64,000 nt of DNA, taken from the NCBI RefSeq assembly GCF_900109685.1, contig NZ_FOBB01000004.1, positions 468,117 to 532,116 of the forward strand. The letters run 5' to 3'. How positions within the stretch are numbered: the stretch's first letter is position 1; each line of letters begins with the position of its first letter. The translations under genes were made by a program, and so were the position numbers. The notes under the pieces are model-generated. The model had not been told where the DNA came from and did no database searches. It saw only the letters and a program-made list of their open reading frames with translations. This DNA comes from Chitinophaga rupis (GTDB lineage: Bacteria > Bacteroidota > Bacteroidia > Chitinophagales > Chitinophagaceae). Positions 1-8,527 of the stretch are shown in pieces.

Positions 1-33
1 CCCGCGGTTTTTATTTATGCCGTTGTGAGCTAC

Positions 34-162
34 TTAACACTTATTATCGGTACCTTTAGGCTCTAAGGGAATACACACCAAATTCTTTTCTATTCTGCTT
101 TCCAGCGTCCCCACTCTTCCTGGCAGTCTTATCATCGAATTTTCCATGTTGTTCCTGGTCAT
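34..162 (-). CDS. possible 42-residue small ORF, unrecognised
   Basis: An ATG-initiated frame of 42 codons ends in TAA on the minus strand, divergent from the RRM gene. The predicted peptide is polar and has no signal peptide or recognisable motif. It lies in a stretch that otherwise holds no gene. Coding is unproven; the stretch could equally be the upstream region of the RRM gene or the edge of a neighbouring locus. Confidence 0.18.
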   Translation of the reverse strand: MTRNNMENSMIRLPGRVGTLESRIEKNLVCIPLEPKGTDNKC

Positions 163-210
163 ATTATCATGCAATTATTTAAACCTACAACTATAAGATT
201 ACGCTTTTAA

Positions 211-232
211 AGGGGCTTTATCATAAGCCCCT
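211..232 (+). promoter_or_regulatory. leader hairpin upstream of the RRM gene
   Basis: A perfect 8-bp inverted repeat (AGGGGCTT at 211-218, AAGCCCCT at 225-232, loop TATCAT) sits 35 nt before the ATG of the RNA-binding protein, followed by an A/T-rich spacer. No uninterrupted T-tract follows directly, so a 5'-UTR structure is as likely as a terminator. Because the gene product binds RNA, autogenous control through this hairpin is possible but inferred. Confidence 0.45.
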
Positions 233-267
233 GGCAGCTGTTTTACTAATTTTTAAATTTATTTATT

Positions 268-528
268 ATGAACTTATACGTATCTAATTTAATGTCGAAC
301 GTTACAGAAGACAATTTAAAGAAAGAATTTACTGCTTATGGACAGGTGGCTTCCTGCAAAATAATTATGGACAGGGCTACCGGCACTTCACGCGGTTTTG
401 CATTTGTAGAGATGCCGCAGCAGGCAGAAGCTGAAAAAGCTATGAAGGAACTGGATGGCAAAAACATGGATGGCAAAGGTATTTCTATTACCGAGGCCCG
501 CCAGCGTACGGACCGCCAGGCTTACTAA
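268..528 (+). CDS. RRM-domain RNA-binding protein
   Basis: This is a stand-alone RNA recognition motif of 86 residues, the size of the short RRM proteins common in Bacteroidota and Cyanobacteria. RNP2 is visible as LYVSNL at residues 3-8 and RNP1 as RGFAFVEM at residues 42-49, with the aromatic residues that stack on RNA bases. It should bind single-stranded RNA in the cytoplasm; in Bacteroidota such proteins act as global post-transcriptional regulators, but its targets here cannot be read. The ATG follows an A/T-rich leader without Shine-Dalgarno sequence, normal for the phylum. The upstream hairpin may be its own regulatory target. The next gene starts 58 nt downstream on the same strand and may be co-transcribed. 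Confidence 0.93.
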   Translation: MNLYVSNLMSNVTEDNLKKEFTAYGQVASCKIIMDRATGTSRGFAFVEMPQQAEAEKAMKELDGKNMDGKGISITEARQRTDRQAY

Positions 529-586
529 AAGCCCTGTGCCGGGTAACTGACATACCGTACTGTCTTCCTTAGACTAAACTTAACAT

Positions 587-1957
587 ATGAGCAACATCCT
601 GATAGTAGATAATGAGATTAGTATTTGCATGCTGTTAAGAAAGATCCTGAGAAAGCAGGGATTTACGGTAGATACGGCCTTATCCGGCAGTACTGCTCTG
701 CGAATGCTGAAAGAAACAGCGTATGATATTATATTCTGTGACTACCAGCTTAAAGATAAAGAGCTGAACGGTGGTATGCTGATGAATAGTATTCATAAGC
801 TGCATCCGCATGCTGCAGTGGTCATCATGTCGGCCTATCCCAATGTGCGGGTGGCTATACGGATGATCAAAGAGGGCGCTTATGATTACCTGTTAAAACC
901 CTTCAGCGTTGCAGCAGTGCTGGCGTTAACCGGTAAGATCATAAATGATACCAAGTATCCTTTAAAGGATGAGCGCCCTCTTTCCCTTAACCACAATGAC
1001 CAGTACGTGTATGGGGAAAGCCCTGTTTCCAAAGAGCTATATCACCAGATAGCCATGGTAGCCCCGACCAACTATAGTATTATTATTCTTGGGGAAACGG
1101 GTACCGGTAAAGAGGCAGTGGCCAGACTCATACACCTGCAAAGCAAGCGGGCGCACCAGCCTTTTATTGCCCTTGACTGCGGATCCCTTTCTGACGAGCT
1201 GGCGTCCAGCGAACTTTTTGGTCATGAAAGAGGCGCTTTTACCGGCGCCGCTACGGAACGGAAAGGCGCTTTTGAGCTGGCACAGGGCGGCACCCTGTTC
1301 CTGGATGAGATCACCAATCTTAGCTATCCTATTCAAACTGCTTTATTACGGGTGATACAGGAGCGGGTAGTAAGGAAGGTGGGCAGCCTGAAAGAAATAC
1401 CGGTAGATATCAGATTGCTGGCAGCCTCTAATGAAAACCCGGTTGTTGCTGTAGCGCGGGGCGCATTCCGGCTGGATCTGTTTTACCGGCTGAATGAATT
1501 CAGCGTTTCTGTACCCTCGCTGCGTTCCCGCCTGGAAGACCTGCCTTTATTTATAGCCACCTTTATGCGCGATACCGCAATAACATTAGGTAAAGAAACG
1601 GGCCATTTTTCAGCGCAGGCGCTGGCATGCCTGCGTAACTATTCATGGCCGGGCAATATCCGGGAATTGAAGAATGTGATCCGGAAAGCATGCCTGTTAA
1701 CTACCGATGTACCGGAATGTGATATAACCTCTTTACCTGAAGAGATCATTAATGCCTATAACCCTGTAACGATGGCCCCGCATAGGTTACCGGCCACCAG
1801 GAACCATCTGAGGATAAAAGCCGGGAAAACAGCACTCCCGAAAATTATGGTTACTAAAAAACCGGCCGGGGATAATAAAACAAAAGCAGCAGGAGCGCTG
1901 CATTTAGACCGCAAAACATTGTGTGATAAACTTCAACTGCCTGATACGCTGAGTTAG
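587..1957 (+). CDS. sigma-54-dependent response regulator (NtrC family)
   Basis: The 456-residue protein has the NtrC order: receiver, AAA+ activator, short helix-turn-helix. In the receiver, Asp52 is the phosphoacceptor with Ser82 and Lys104 conserved; the acidic pair near residue 8 reads D-N-E. The AAA+ domain shows Walker A GETGTGKE (169-176), the sigma-54 contact loop GAFTGA (216-221) and Walker B GTLFLDE (235-241). After a basic linker rich in Lys, Thr and Ala, the extreme C-terminus keeps only the end of a Fis-type helix (LDRKTLCDKL), so DNA binding may be weakened. No cognate kinase is adjacent. It should activate RpoN-dependent promoters elsewhere. It converges with the desaturase gene with only 4 nt between stops. 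Confidence 0.93.
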   Translation: MSNILIVDNEISICMLLRKILRKQGFTVDTALSGSTALRMLKETAYDIIFCDYQLKDKELNGGMLMNSIHKLHPHAAVVIMSAYPNVRVAIRMIKEGAYDYLLKPFSVAAVLALTGKIINDTKYPLKDERPLSLNHNDQYVYGESPVSKELYHQIAMVAPTNYSIIILGETGTGKEAVARLIHLQSKRAHQPFIALDCGSLSDELASSELFGHERGAFTGAATERKGAFELAQGGTLFLDEITNLSYPIQTALLRVIQERVVRKVGSLKEIPVDIRLLAASNENPVVAVARGAFRLDLFYRLNEFSVSVPSLRSRLEDLPLFIATFMRDTAITLGKETGHFSAQALACLRNYSWPGNIRELKNVIRKACLLTTDVPECDITSLPEEIINAYNPVTMAPHRLPATRNHLRIKAGKTALPKIMVTKKPAGDNKTKAAGALHLDRKTLCDKLQLPDTLS

Positions 1958-1961
1958 CGGA

Positions 1962-3071
1962 TCATTTTCTTCCCAACAACTTCAACATGCCGGCATGCCG
2001 GTAAAGCGCCTGTAAAAAAGTACGCTGCTCATTATAGGGTAATCCGTATTCTTTAGCAGTAGCTTTTACTATTGGCGCTATTTTTCTATAATGTACATGG
2101 CATACACCGGTAAACAAATGATGTTCTATCTGATAATTGAGGCCGCCTATAAACCAGGACAGTATACGGCTACGGGGGGCATAATTGGTAGTATTGACCA
2201 GCTCATGGATCGCCCATGAATCTTCCATACGCAGCGTACCATCCACATTTACCGGTAATGAAAAGGACGATTCCTCCATCACATGCGCGGGCTGAAAAAC
2301 GCAGGAAAGGAATAATCCCGCTGTAAAGTGCATTAATAAAAATCCAAACACTATTGTATACCAGGGCTGCCCTGATAAGAAAAGGGGCAATACCACGATA
2401 TATCCGTAATAAAAAACCTTATACAATGTAATGCTGGATATGGCCTGTTTGAGTGATACCTTTTGCTTGATGAGCAGGTTGTGGTGTTTGTAGCGGATAG
2501 CCTGCATATAATCCTTTACCGTCATCCAGAACAGGGTCATGATCATATAAAAACCCCAGGCATAAATATATTGATACCGGTGAAACCAATACCGGGGCTG
2601 CCGGGGGGAAAAGCGCAACAGGGTAATGCTGTCAATATCTTCATCCAGGCCCGTTATATTGGTGTAGGTATGATGCAGGATATTATGCTGGATCTTCCAG
2701 TTCACAGAGTAGCCGCCTATCATTTCCAGGAGATAACCAATGAAACGGTTCACTTTTTTGTGGGAAGAGAAAGAGCCATGATTCGCATCGTGCATAACTG
2801 CTGCGCCAATGCCGCACATTCCCCATCCCATCAGGAACCATAAACCCAGGAAGATCCAAATATTATTTGCACCTATACCGGTTACCAGTAAAACGTAAGG
2901 CGCTGTGTACAGCAGCAGCATGACGAAGGCCTTTATCCACATGCCGGCGTTAGCGTAAGGGGAGATCTGCTGTGTTTTGAGATACGTATTAACCTTAGTT
3001 AATACTGTTTCATAAAAACTATTTTTGCCGCGGGGCGCAAAACGAACTATATCCAGATTTTCCGGCACCAT
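1962..3071 (-). CDS. membrane fatty-acid (acyl-CoA/acyl-lipid) desaturase
   Basis: This di-iron integral membrane desaturase introduces a double bond into a fatty acyl chain. All three histidine boxes are present: HDANH at residues 94-98, HNILHH at 129-134, and QIEHH at 314-318, where Gln replaces the first His as in front-end (linoleoyl-CoA type, COG3239) desaturases. Hydrophobic blocks around 46-66, 70-92, 170-185 and 222-258 fit the usual four-span topology with histidine boxes facing the cytoplasm. Length (369) is typical. No electron-donor gene is adjacent, although a flavin reductase of the right type lies near 15.9 kb. The regioselectivity cannot be told from sequence. Confidence 0.9.
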   Translation of the reverse strand: MVPENLDIVRFAPRGKNSFYETVLTKVNTYLKTQQISPYANAGMWIKAFVMLLLYTAPYVLLVTGIGANNIWIFLGLWFLMGWGMCGIGAAVMHDANHGSFSSHKKVNRFIGYLLEMIGGYSVNWKIQHNILHHTYTNITGLDEDIDSITLLRFSPRQPRYWFHRYQYIYAWGFYMIMTLFWMTVKDYMQAIRYKHHNLLIKQKVSLKQAISSITLYKVFYYGYIVVLPLFLSGQPWYTIVFGFLLMHFTAGLFLSCVFQPAHVMEESSFSLPVNVDGTLRMEDSWAIHELVNTTNYAPRSRILSWFIGGLNYQIEHHLFTGVCHVHYRKIAPIVKATAKEYGLPYNEQRTFLQALYRHAGMLKLLGRK

Positions 3072-3152
3072 ATAAATTAAGATCTGTTAAATGTTAGCAC
3101 AAAAATTGTACCCCGATCTTAATTACCGGTATATATTCACAATTACTTATTA

Positions 3153-4133
3153 TCAGCGCCATAACATTAACCCGCTGCAGGCTGCAGCACGGTTCTCCCC
3201 TTTTTCTATAACCGGTACCACGCGGTTGTCTGCCCCTTCATTTACATTATACAGCTGACCGTCTGCCGGGATGATGACCATATACCAGATATGGCCGAAC
3301 GGGCCGGTGGTCTGGTACTCCCTGCCCAGCAGCAGGTATTTGCTATCCGGCGAAAAGGTGGGGTATGCTTCTTCGAAATCGCTGTTTGTTACCTGTACCA
3401 GGTTCGTGCCGTCTGCATTCATCATCCATACATGATTGCCTATTGTTAAGGCGATCTTTTTCCCATCGGGGCTTGGCGCAAACCCGCCCCAGGAATCATA
3501 ATTCAGGGTTCTTACCGCATTAGCCTGCGTAAAGGCTGCATTGGTGCGGTACAGGGTTTTATCCATCCTGAAGAGGATGGTATTATCCGGCATCCAGGCA
3601 ATACTGCCTTCTATTTTCTTTCCCTGGAAAGAGGCGAGGTGGTGCAATACCTGCCCTTTCATGTTCATGATCACAATACCGTCATCAAAGGTTGGGTTTA
3701 CGGCTATCAGGGTTTCATCATACGACAGGTTGGGGATGGTATAATCCCCATCTGTAGGGTAATATTCAAACTGACTGATGATGGCGCCATCGCTGACGTT
3801 CTTAAATGTATACAGGTTAGCATCGTAATTATCCCGCGCATCGCCGGATACGATCATGCGCTTGCCATCCTGGCTGATATCTACCCCATTAACACTGTTA
3901 TCGTCCGGCAGCACGGTGCTTTTAACATGGCTTTGCAGGTTTATTTTCAGGATGCCTTCCGTTGCCCAATCGTAGATAATTTCACCGGGAAATTGTTGTG
4001 CGGGTGGGTTATTGGGATTATTGGGGTTGTTGGGATTATTGGGATCGTCAGGGCCATTATTATCTTTTTTACATGCAGTAAAAATAAACAGCCCCAATAA
4101 TACCAGGCAATACTGCAGCTTTATTACTTTCAT
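3153..4133 (-). CDS. surface lipoprotein with TolB/PD40-type beta-propeller
   Basis: The start at 4133 gives a lipoprotein signal peptide ending in FTAC with Cys21, followed by Lys-Lys-Asp, which resembles the Bacteroidota surface-export signal. A low-complexity spacer of Pro-Asn-Asn repeats (about residues 31-46) follows, then a propeller whose blades contain the PD40 signature, for example SPDGKKIAL and a later SPDSKYLLL. The family binds proteins or glycans outside the cell; no enzyme motif is visible. An open frame extends upstream to 4241 but would abolish the signal peptide. It diverges from the TPR kinase gene, with a shared upstream region of roughly 0.2 kb. Confidence 0.8.
   Translation of the reverse strand: MKVIKLQYCLVLLGLFIFTACKKDNNGPDDPNNPNNPNNPNNPPAQQFPGEIIYDWATEGILKINLQSHVKSTVLPDDNSVNGVDISQDGKRMIVSGDARDNYDANLYTFKNVSDGAIISQFEYYPTDGDYTIPNLSYDETLIAVNPTFDDGIVIMNMKGQVLHHLASFQGKKIEGSIAWMPDNTILFRMDKTLYRTNAAFTQANAVRTLNYDSWGGFAPSPDGKKIALTIGNHVWMMNADGTNLVQVTNSDFEEAYPTFSPDSKYLLLGREYQTTGPFGHIWYMVIIPADGQLYNVNEGADNRVVPVIEKGENRAAACSGLMLWR
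4009..4057. repeat. in-gene microsatellite coding for Pro-Asn-Asn repeats
   Basis: A 9-nt unit close to TTGGGATTA is repeated about five times and encodes the tandem Pro-Asn-Asn linker just behind the lipid anchor of the propeller lipoprotein. Each unit is in frame, so slippage would change linker length by three residues without a frameshift. Confidence 0.75.
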
Positions 4134-4350
4134 GGTTACACGTTTATTTGTGATGTTCTGCTGGTTGTAATAATATGGTGGTAACAAACAACAGATGTTT
4201 TTTGGTAGCGCTAAGTTCCAACCAAACCAGCCGCCGGACAATCCTCAGAAACACAGATTTTTTTCTAAGGGTTTTCCGGTATTTTTCAGGGGGCATAAAC
4301 AGAAAAGTAACAAAGCGCTTATATTTACTCCAGGGGTAAAACACTATCAT

Positions 4351-6291
4351 TTGCGTTTAGGCATCATTATAACAGGTTTGTTCCTGTCCATTGTAATATT
4401 GAATGGATCTGCACAACAGCGCCCTTATACGGATAGCCTGCAGCAGCTTTTGCAAACAACCGGCACTGATACTGCCAAAGCCAGCCTGCTTTTCCTGCTC
4501 TCTGATCACTGGGCGGATAAAGACACTACAAAGGCTTTGCAATATGCCCGCCAGGCCTTAAAGCTGGCAAAAGGCGATCTTTATTACGAAGGACTGGCGC
4601 ACTTTTACCTGGGGGGCGCTTATTTTGATATTAATGTGGCGCGCAGCCAGCAGGAATATTTGCTGGCCGATAAATTACTGGCGCCTTATACTACCCAACG
4701 CGCTTACTGGTTCCGCTCCCGCGCATGGCATAACTACGGTGTGCAGGAACAGAAAAAAGATAACAGCAGGGGATTTATGAACATACTGCTGAACAAGTCC
4801 ATACCACTAGCCATCCTTTCCGGCGACAGTGTAAAGATGGCCTGGAACTATATGGATGTAGGCCTGGTGCTTTCCAATTATAACGATTATAACAAGGCAT
4901 TTTTCTATTACAATAAAGCGCTGGCTCCTTTGCGCCGCATACAGCCACATTCCGAAGAATTAGCGGATTGTTATATGAACATGGCGAAGACCAGTCTCCT
5001 GGGCAACCATACCGCGCGCGCCAAACCATTGCTGGACAGCGCTTTCTGCATCCTGTCCCTGCATCCGCTATCTACCTACCTGCCTGTGTACTACCAGATC
5101 GCCGGTATGTATTTCCGGCATAACGGGGAATGGCAAAAGGCTATTGACACCCTGAACAAAGGGCTGGCGCTGGCCGCACAGCTGCACCGCAGCTATGACG
5201 CGTTCAGCATTCAATATGAGCAGTACGAGGTATATAAGCTGCAGCACAATTTTCCGCTGGCTAAAAAAGTATTGCTGGCATTATACCAGCAGCACAATGA
5301 GCTGCCGCTGAACCACAACAAACTACGGTTCCTGTACGAGCTGGCCGCTACAGAAGCCGCTTTAGGCAACATGAAAGCAGCCTATGAATGGCAGCAGCAG
5401 TACAGCATATTGTCCGACAGCCTGCATGCCGCCAAAACAGAAACGGATATTGCGGCGCTGGAAGCCAGCTACCAGTTTGCGCAAAAAGAAAAGGAAGTGC
5501 TGATCCTGAACAACCGTGCCCGCATACAACAGCTGCTGCTATGGGGTGGTGGTATACTTTTTATAGTAACGCTGCTGTTCTTTATTTACCTGTTCAAACA
5601 ACGGAAAATTAAAACCACACAGCAGCTAAAGCTGTTACAGCAACAGCAGCAAAATGCCGTTACGCATGCTTTGCTGCAAGGCGAGGAACGGGAACGGCGG
5701 CGCCTGGCCCGCGACCTCCATGATGGCCTGGGCGGCATGCTGGCAGGCGTAAAGATCAACTTATCAGAAGTAACTTTTGATACACAGGCCAGGGACAACA
5801 GTACACTGCTGCATAAGATCAGCGGGCAGCTGGATAATTCAGTTACAGAGCTGCGGCGCATTGCCCGTAACATGATGCCGGAATCATTATTACGTTCCGG
5901 GCTGGAAGCCGCCCTGAGCGACCTTTGCCAGTCTGTTAGCACAGACAAGTTAAAGGTGGACCTTGCTATGCTGAATATAAATGCAGCCATTCCCAAACAG
6001 GTACAGCTGATCATTTACCGGATTATACAGGAGCTGCTGGCCAACATTATGCGGCATGCAGGCGCCACAGAAGTATTTATACAATGCAGCCAGCACGATG
6101 AGCTTTTTTATATAACGGTAGAGGATAATGGCAAAGGTTTTGAACCTGCTCTTTTAACAGATCAAAAGGGGCTGGGATTAGCCAATATCCGGCACCGGGT
6201 GGATTTCCTGCAGGGGATCCTTGAAATAGATTCCGCACCCGGTAAGGGAACGGTTATAAATATTGAAATAAATGTTGCAGAAAAAAACTGA
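4351..6291 (+). CDS. TPR sensor histidine kinase (HisKA_3 / LuxR-partner type)
   Basis: Starting from TTG at 4351 gives a clean signal peptide that ends near NGSAQQ; an in-frame ATG at 4195 would add 52 poorly structured residues ahead of it and is less likely. Residues (TTG numbering) about 35-380 form tetratricopeptide repeats in the periplasm, one transmembrane helix lies at about 393-415, and a HisKA_3 dimerisation helix carries the phospho-His in RDLHDGLGG (His457). The ATPase domain shows the N-box around ELLANIMRHAG, the G1 box EDNGKGF and the G2 box GLGLANI. The 3' end overlaps the response-regulator gene by 20 nt, so the two form one phosphorelay unit. The ligand sensed by the TPR domain is unknown. 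Confidence 0.9.
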   Translation: MRLGIIITGLFLSIVILNGSAQQRPYTDSLQQLLQTTGTDTAKASLLFLLSDHWADKDTTKALQYARQALKLAKGDLYYEGLAHFYLGGAYFDINVARSQQEYLLADKLLAPYTTQRAYWFRSRAWHNYGVQEQKKDNSRGFMNILLNKSIPLAILSGDSVKMAWNYMDVGLVLSNYNDYNKAFFYYNKALAPLRRIQPHSEELADCYMNMAKTSLLGNHTARAKPLLDSAFCILSLHPLSTYLPVYYQIAGMYFRHNGEWQKAIDTLNKGLALAAQLHRSYDAFSIQYEQYEVYKLQHNFPLAKKVLLALYQQHNELPLNHNKLRFLYELAATEAALGNMKAAYEWQQQYSILSDSLHAAKTETDIAALEASYQFAQKEKEVLILNNRARIQQLLLWGGGILFIVTLLFFIYLFKQRKIKTTQQLKLLQQQQQNAVTHALLQGEERERRRLARDLHDGLGGMLAGVKINLSEVTFDTQARDNSTLLHKISGQLDNSVTELRRIARNMMPESLLRSGLEAALSDLCQSVSTDKLKVDLAMLNINAAIPKQVQLIIYRIIQELLANIMRHAGATEVFIQCSQHDELFYITVEDNGKGFEPALLTDQKGLGLANIRHRVDFLQGILEIDSAPGKGTVINIEINVAEKN

Positions 6292-6913
6292 TATAGCGGT
6301 AGTGATCGTAGAAGACCATTCTATTGTAGTAGAAGGCTTGTGCAGTATTTTGCAGAACGCGGAAGGCATCCGTATCAGCGGTACTTTTATGGATGGCGGA
6401 TCTGCGCTGGCATTCCTGGACGCCAATGCAGTGGATGTAGTGCTGCTGGACATCAGCCTGCCGGAAATGTCGGGAATAGAGGTTTGTAAAGCTATTAAAG
6501 CCAAACATCCGGACACCCGGGTAATTGCGCTTACCAACCACACGGAAAAAAGCGTGATCCGGGAAATGCTGGAGAACGGGGCTGATGGTTACCTGCTGAA
6601 GAACACTTCCAAGAAAGACCTGATCAGCGCCATTTTCCAGGTGCTGGACAACCAGTTCACCATGAACAGTGAAGTGCAGAAAATACTGTTTGCCCCTTCT
6701 GCCAAAAGCACGGATGTACCGCGGCTTACTAAAAGGGAAAAGGAAATTCTGCAGCTGGTAAGCGAAGGCGCCACTACGGCGGCTATTGCAGCGCAACTGT
6801 TTGTAAGCCCGCAAACCGTTGAAACGCACAGGCGGAACCTGATGCAGAAGTTTAAAGTAAATAATTCATCCGCGCTGGTGCGCAAAGCCATTGCACAACA
6901 GATCATTCAATAA
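6272..6913 (+). CDS. NarL/LuxR-family response regulator
   Basis: The receiver domain has the acidic pair at Glu14-Asp15, the phosphoacceptor Asp60 in LLDISLPEMSG, Thr88 and Lys110. The C-terminal helix-turn-helix (about residues 150-213) has the LuxR pattern LTKREKEILQLVSEG and the recognition-helix segment SPQTVETHRRNL. Length 213 is standard. Its start lies inside the end of the upstream TPR kinase gene, which indicates translational coupling and marks that kinase as its partner. A strong hairpin terminator follows 41 nt after the stop. Confidence 0.95.
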   Translation: MLQKKTDIAVVIVEDHSIVVEGLCSILQNAEGIRISGTFMDGGSALAFLDANAVDVVLLDISLPEMSGIEVCKAIKAKHPDTRVIALTNHTEKSVIREMLENGADGYLLKNTSKKDLISAIFQVLDNQFTMNSEVQKILFAPSAKSTDVPRLTKREKEILQLVSEGATTAAIAAQLFVSPQTVETHRRNLMQKFKVNNSSALVRKAIAQQIIQ

Positions 6914-6954
6914 TAACCCGTTTTAATGCTTGCCTGTCGTACCTACAACTGCAG

Positions 6955-6990
6955 CCCTCCGCCTTCAGCGCGGAGGGTTCTTTATTTATT
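6955..6990. terminator. hairpin terminator between converging genes
   Basis: A perfect 8-bp stem (CCCTCCGC at 6955-6962, GCGGAGGG at 6970-6977, 7-nt loop) is followed on the plus strand by TTCTTTATTTATT. It ends the two-component operon. The same stem also sits just after the stop of the converging sulfatase gene, though the T-tract is good only for the plus strand. Confidence 0.85.
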
Positions 6991-8512
6991 GCTGATCCAT
7001 GATCTTCAATGCCTCCCCATCCTTATACTCCTGTATCAGCTGCCGCAGCTGCTGTTTTAAAGTAGCGGTAACCTGTTTATAAGCTGCCTGCCCGTACAGG
7101 TTATGCATTTCCTGCGGGTCTTTTTTCAGGTCATAAAGCTCCCAGGTATTGGTTTGATCATAGAACCGTACCAGGGTATATTTTTCTGTACGGATGCCAA
7201 AGTGCGGGTATACATGGTGCGGCTGTGGAAACTCGTAGTAATGATAATAGGCCGCTTTGCGCCAGTTCTTTGTATCTCCTTTCAGTAAGGGCAAAAAAGA
7301 GGCGCCCTGCATTTCTGCAGGCGCGGGTACACCGGCTATATCTAAAATAGCAGGCGCCCAGTCAATATTCACCATCAGCTGCGGAATAGTAGTACCCGGC
7401 TGTACTACGCCCGGGTAGCGGATTACAAAGGGCGTGCGTAAAGATTCTTCGTAAATAAAACGCTTATCAAACCAGCCATGTTCTCCTAAATAAAATCCCT
7501 GGTCAGAGGCGTAGATCACTACCGTATTTTTTGATAAGCCGCTTTGATCCAGGTAATCCAGCAGCCGGCCAATGTTACGGTCCAGTGAGCGGGCGGTGGC
7601 TAAATAATCTTTCAGGTAACGCTGGTATTTCCATTTTACCAGGGCATCACCGCTTAGTTTTTTCGCATCAAATTCTTTGCTCACCTTACCTTCATAATAA
7701 TCCATGAAGGCCTTTTTCTGTTCCGGGTTAAAACGGTTGTAGATGCCGCTTTTTTCATAATCGGCATGCACTTTCAAATCTTCTTTCAGGCGCATGGTAT
7801 TCGCAATGGTCATGTCCTGGTTCTGCGCGGCTATGCGGCCTTTATAATCATCTTTAAAATTAGCAGGCAAGGGAAAATCAACATTATCATAGGCGCCCAG
7901 GTCCTGAAGATCCGGCAGCCATTCGCGGTGAGTAGCCTTTTCCCCTACTACCATAAAAAACGGTTTGCTGGTATCCCGCTGCTGCAGCCAGTTAATGGAA
8001 AATTCTGTTATAAGGTTGGTTACATAACCGCTGGCACGGGAAGTATCGCCGCCAATTTTTATAAAATCAGGGTTGTAGTACTGGCCCTGGCCGGGCAAAA
8101 TATTCCAGTAGTCAAAGCCTTGCGGCAGGCTTCCCAGGTGCCACTTCCCTATCCAGGCGGTCTGGTAATTATGCTGCTGCAAAATGCGGGGGAACAGCTC
8201 CTGCGATATATCGAACTTCTTTTCATTCAGCGTATAACCGTTCAGGTGACTATACTTGCCGGTAAGCAGCGTAGCGCGGCTGGGGCCGCAAATGGAATTG
8301 CCTACCAGCGCATTTCTGAAAAGAGCGCCACCCCGCGCAATACGGTCTATGTTGGGCGTTTGAATCAGCTTACTTCCATATGCGCTAATGGCCTGGTAAG
8401 CATGATCATCTGACAGGATGAAAATGATATTGGGCTGCGTGGTTTTCTTTTGCGCATAGCTGCTGATGAACAGCAATAACAACGCGGGCAAAAGCTGAAC
8501 AAACTTTTTCAT
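6986..8512 (-). CDS. secreted S1-family sulfatase
   Basis: This type I sulfatase hydrolyses sulfate esters, probably from a polysaccharide. A signal peptide (residues 1-20) targets it to the periplasm or outside. The metal site begins with Asp35-Asp36 in SDDHAY, and the C-x-P-S-R maturation motif is present as CGPSRATLLTG, where Cys75 would be converted to formylglycine by a sulfatase-maturating enzyme not seen in the window. Length 508 is normal. It starts 15 nt after the stop of the DUF1680 glycosidase gene, so the two are co-transcribed and probably act on the same sulfated or arabinose-containing glycan. No SusC/SusD pair is beside them. Confidence 0.93.
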   Translation of the reverse strand: MKKFVQLLPALLLLFISSYAQKKTTQPNIIFILSDDHAYQAISAYGSKLIQTPNIDRIARGGALFRNALVGNSICGPSRATLLTGKYSHLNGYTLNEKKFDISQELFPRILQQHNYQTAWIGKWHLGSLPQGFDYWNILPGQGQYYNPDFIKIGGDTSRASGYVTNLITEFSINWLQQRDTSKPFFMVVGEKATHREWLPDLQDLGAYDNVDFPLPANFKDDYKGRIAAQNQDMTIANTMRLKEDLKVHADYEKSGIYNRFNPEQKKAFMDYYEGKVSKEFDAKKLSGDALVKWKYQRYLKDYLATARSLDRNIGRLLDYLDQSGLSKNTVVIYASDQGFYLGEHGWFDKRFIYEESLRTPFVIRYPGVVQPGTTIPQLMVNIDWAPAILDIAGVPAPAEMQGASFLPLLKGDTKNWRKAAYYHYYEFPQPHHVYPHFGIRTEKYTLVRFYDQTNTWELYDLKKDPQEMHNLYGQAAYKQVTATLKQQLRQLIQEYKDGEALKIMDQQ

Positions 8513-8527
8513 ATAATTATTTATCGG

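Noticed and set aside
3640..4100. 153-codon plus-strand frame (about 3639-4100) opposite the propeller lipoprotein.
   Set aside because: The lipoprotein on the other strand has signal peptide, lipobox and PD40 motifs; the antisense frame has none.
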